A stretch of DNA of 64,000 bases from Flavobacterium sp. IMCC34852 (GTDB lineage: Bacteria; Bacteroidota; Bacteroidia; Flavobacteriales; Flavobacteriaceae), in assembly GCF_030643905.1 (NCBI RefSeq), contig NZ_CP121446.1, forward strand, positions 620,001 through 684,000. Reading direction: 5' to 3'. The notes under the pieces were generated by a model that made no database searches, was not told where the DNA came from, and saw only the letters and a list, made by a program, of their open reading frames with translations. Within the stretch, counting starts at the first letter, position 1; each line of letters begins with the position of its first letter. The position numbers and the translations under genes are program-made. Positions 61,641-64,000 of the stretch are shown in pieces.

Positions 61641-61692
61641 AAAAGAAATTCTTAAAACATTAAAGATTAAGTAATTATTAAGTGAATTTCAA

Positions 61693-61700
61693 TAACTTTA
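61693..61700 (+). promoter_or_regulatory. Predicted -7 box of the metalloprotease gene
   Basis: TAACTTTA (one mismatch to TAnnTTTG), 31 bases before the ATG. Confidence 0.35.
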
Positions 61701-61731
61701 GCCCCATCAAAAAATTAACAACCTCTATAAT

Positions 61732-63906
61732 ATGAAGAAAGTTTTACTTTTAGCTGTTTTTTTAATAGTGACCGCAGTTGGCGCTCAAAATAAAATAGCT
61801 CAAAAAATCGGAGAAATGCAAGAAATAAACACCGATTTTAAACCTGTTTCTGTGCTTTCGCCTTCACAAAACAACACTAATGCTGAAATAAATAAAGTAG
61901 TTGAAGAAGCAACTTTGGCAACTTTAGATATGGCCAAAGTGAATGAAGTTGTGGCCAATCAATATGAAACTATTGCATTAACCATTCCTTACCAAGGAAC
62001 ACAGCATTCAATATTGTTGTATAAAGTTAATTTAATGGCTGAAGGATTTCAGGTAGATACCGATAAACAGAAAAATTTTCAATACCAAAAGGGTGTGCAC
62101 TACAGAGGAATAATCAACGGCAATATAAACTCAGTGGCTTCTTTCAATTTTTTTAACGGCGAGTTTAACGGTATTTTTTCGAGTTCCGAATTGGGAAATA
62201 TTGTAGTTGGAAAATTGGACAAACCTAATAATCAAACAGAATATATAGTATATTCTGATGCGAACATGAGAGTCGCAAACGATTGGGATTGTCATGTTAA
62301 AGAAGAAGGATTTGAACCAAGTGAGTCAAGCACTACTGCCAGAGATGTGAATACCGCAAAATGTGTTACGTTTTATTTTGAAGTCGATTTTACTTTGTAT
62401 GTTCAAAACGGCAGTAATGTTACCACCACAACCAATTGGATGACTTCGGTTTACAATAATGTGCAAACTTTGTTTACTAACGACGGAATAACCACCGCCT
62501 TAAAATCTATTTTTGTTTGGACGACTTCTGATCCTTACAGCGCTATGCCTTCGGGCTCAACTTCGGGAGATTATTTGGGTACTTTTGCGCAAAACAGACC
62601 GGTTTTTAATGGTGATGTTGGTATGTTGGTTGGAATTGATCCGGGCGGATTGGGCGGCGTTGCCTATTTAAATTCTGTTTGCGGTCAATCAAATTATGCT
62701 TATTCGGACGTAAATTTCAGCTATGCTACTGTACCAACTTATTCTTGGACGGTACAAGTAATGACCCATGAGTTTGGTCATTCCCTCGGGTCACCACACA
62801 CACACGGCTGTTATTGGAACGGAAGCAACACCGCCATTGACGGTTGCGGGCAACAAGCCGGTTACAGCGAAGGAACTTGTGCTCAAGGACCAATTCCTAC
62901 CAGTACGGTAAAAGGAACCATTATGAGTTATTGTCATTTGGTTTCAGGAGTAGGAATTAGCTTTGCCAACGGATTCGGGCCACAACCGACAACTTTAATT
63001 ACCAATACCGTTAACGGAAAAAGTTGTTTGAGTACCGATTGTATCAATACTTGTATCAATACGGTGGCTCAAGTTTTTGTAGATAATGTTACAGAAACAT
63101 CAGCGGTTATCACTTGGAATGATTTGAATACCGGACAAACGTCTTGGCAAATATCTGTAACATTGTTGGGTGCTGCGTCTTCTTGGCAAACGGTAAATAC
63201 CAATAGTTACACAGTGACTAATTTGGCACCTAACACTTATTATGATTTTAGAGTAAGACCTATTTGTACGGGAATCACACCGGTTTTTGAAAGAACAATT
63301 TTTGCTACTGCAGGAAATTATTGCGGTGGTATGTTGTTTACGGATTCCGGAGGACAGTTTGATGAGCATTCTAATATGGAGTCATTTACCAGAACTATGA
63401 TTCCTAACCAACCCAACCAAATGTTGAGAGCGGTTTTCAATGCCTTCGAATTAGAGTTGGATTATGATTATTTATACATTTATGACGGACCAAATGAGAC
63501 TTATCCTGAATTTTTTCCCGGTGGTTACACCGGAACGAATTCTCCGGGAACTATTACTTCATCGGCTCCTGATGGTTCTTTAACTTTTAAATTTTTCTCG
63601 GATCAATACATTACTGCTTCGGGTTGGGTCGCCAATATTTCTTGTTTGCAATCACTAGGCACAGCTGACAGCAATTATATTGATTACTCTTATTATCCTA
63701 ATCCGACGAATGGAAATTTAACCATCAACTCTAAAGATCCAATATCAGAAGTTACCGTGTACAATGTTCAAGGGCAATTGTTATTCATCCAAAAAATGAA
63801 TGAAATGACCACCAATGTTGATATGTCTTCTTTTGCCGGCGGAACTTATTTCTTTAAGTTAAAAATCAATGGTGTGGAAGCCAATTTCAAAGTTTTGAAA
63901 ATGTAG
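61732..63906 (+). CDS. Secreted reprolysin-like metalloprotease with CUB domain and T9SS tail
   Basis: 724 residues. Signal peptide and a propeptide come first. The metzincin site VMTHEFGHSLGSPHTHGC (HExxHxxGxxH) and the Met-turn in GTIMSYCHL define an M12B-type zinc protease near residues 345-405. After it come a fibronectin-III module (ETSAVITWNDLNTGQTSWQIS), a CUB-like domain from CGGMLFTDSGGQFDE with YDYLYIYDGPN, and a T9SS tail from YYPNPTNGNLTINS to KVLKM. It would be exported over the outer membrane by the type IX system and act on extracellular proteins. Confidence 0.93.
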   Translation: MKKVLLLAVFLIVTAVGAQNKIAQKIGEMQEINTDFKPVSVLSPSQNNTNAEINKVVEEATLATLDMAKVNEVVANQYETIALTIPYQGTQHSILLYKVNLMAEGFQVDTDKQKNFQYQKGVHYRGIINGNINSVASFNFFNGEFNGIFSSSELGNIVVGKLDKPNNQTEYIVYSDANMRVANDWDCHVKEEGFEPSESSTTARDVNTAKCVTFYFEVDFTLYVQNGSNVTTTTNWMTSVYNNVQTLFTNDGITTALKSIFVWTTSDPYSAMPSGSTSGDYLGTFAQNRPVFNGDVGMLVGIDPGGLGGVAYLNSVCGQSNYAYSDVNFSYATVPTYSWTVQVMTHEFGHSLGSPHTHGCYWNGSNTAIDGCGQQAGYSEGTCAQGPIPTSTVKGTIMSYCHLVSGVGISFANGFGPQPTTLITNTVNGKSCLSTDCINTCINTVAQVFVDNVTETSAVITWNDLNTGQTSWQISVTLLGAASSWQTVNTNSYTVTNLAPNTYYDFRVRPICTGITPVFERTIFATAGNYCGGMLFTDSGGQFDEHSNMESFTRTMIPNQPNQMLRAVFNAFELELDYDYLYIYDGPNETYPEFFPGGYTGTNSPGTITSSAPDGSLTFKFFSDQYITASGWVANISCLQSLGTADSNYIDYSYYPNPTNGNLTINSKDPISEVTVYNVQGQLLFIQKMNEMTTNVDMSSFAGGTYFFKLKINGVEANFKVLKM

Positions 63907-63928
63907 TTACCACAATTACATACAAATG

Positions 63929-63955
63929 AAAAGCCACTCAATTCGAGTGGCTTTT
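63929..63955. terminator. Terminator at the metalloprotease end
   Basis: AAAAGCCACTC/GAGTGGCTTTT around a 5-base loop, with T-runs on both sides. It can also serve the convergent gene at 63956. Confidence 0.88.
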
Positions 63956-64000
63956 TTATTTTTTCATCAATTCCATATACTCCAAAGCTCGGGAAATGGA
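63956..64000 (-). CDS. C-terminal end of an unidentified protein (cut by window edge)
   Basis: The last 14 codons on the minus strand read SISRALEYMELMKK and a TAA stop that lies just past a bidirectional terminator. The amphipathic helix and gene-end terminator suggest a genuine CDS end. Too little is present to name it. Confidence 0.5.
   Translation of the reverse strand, partial: SISRALEYMELMKK

Overview
The window looks like chromosomal DNA of a Flavobacterium-type member of the Bacteroidota. The DNA is AT-rich. Promoters fit the Bacteroidota pattern TTG-N(17-23)-TAnnTTTG and Shine-Dalgarno sequences are mostly absent. The gene content is typical of the group: the gliding lipoprotein GldH, two large secreted proteases with type IX secretion (T9SS) C-terminal tails, lycopene cyclase, RicT, HemJ and a complete his operon. 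No rRNA, tRNA, CRISPR array, prophage or insertion sequence was seen. Nearly everything is core genome.

Layout. 1-1.1 kb: a TTG-initiated ECF sigma factor overlapping an anti-sigma-like gene cut by the window edge, behind a lipoprotein. 1.2-5.7 kb: recA, a PlsC/acyl-ACP desaturase pair, an HD hydrolase and a crotonase. 5.7-16.3 kb: a sensor kinase, then a large heme cluster. hemH and hemJ are on the minus strand. hemA, C, D, E, F and B are on the plus strand. An AraC regulator is transcribed divergently from hemA, and a four-helix-bundle gene sits between hemF and hemB. 16.3-26.4 kb: cytochrome c, Ogt, a PolB-type exonuclease, a T9SS subtilase, a nucleoside-recognition membrane protein, class I fumarase and a CoA-transferase pair. 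26.5-30.6 kb: ricT-gldH-PBP1A. 31.2-33.2 kb: a TrhO with an extra C-terminal beta-barrel, and a bacilliredoxin. 33.3-40.4 kb: hisG-D-C-B-H-A-F-IE behind a readable histidine attenuator.

40.5-48 kb: lycopene cyclase with an outer-membrane protein, a divergent DtxR/MntR regulator with a ZIP transporter, and a ferrous-iron operon. The iron operon is feoA, feoB, a predicted outer-membrane barrel and a 41-residue Cys-rich FeoB-associated protein, with a Fur-like box in front. 48-56 kb: M13 and M28 peptidases, small membrane and zinc-ribbon genes, ssb, an HRDC protein and a small secreted protein. 56-64 kb: ferritin with a Cys-rich Lys-rich neighbour, chloramphenicol acetyltransferase, HAD phosphatase, metG, an S66 peptidase, YraN and a T9SS metalloprotease.

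Four things stand out. The his leader encodes an 18-residue peptide with four consecutive His codons, a terminator and a competing antiterminator. TrhO carries a barrel like the one ending U32 proteins, the family of the other enzyme for the same tRNA modification. Several intergenic spacers are built of degenerate heptamer repeats that start inside the upstream stop codon, with a different word at different loci. Two dispersed copies of a structured element starting TAGCCC(C/T)GATTG resemble the Flavo-1 RNA motif.
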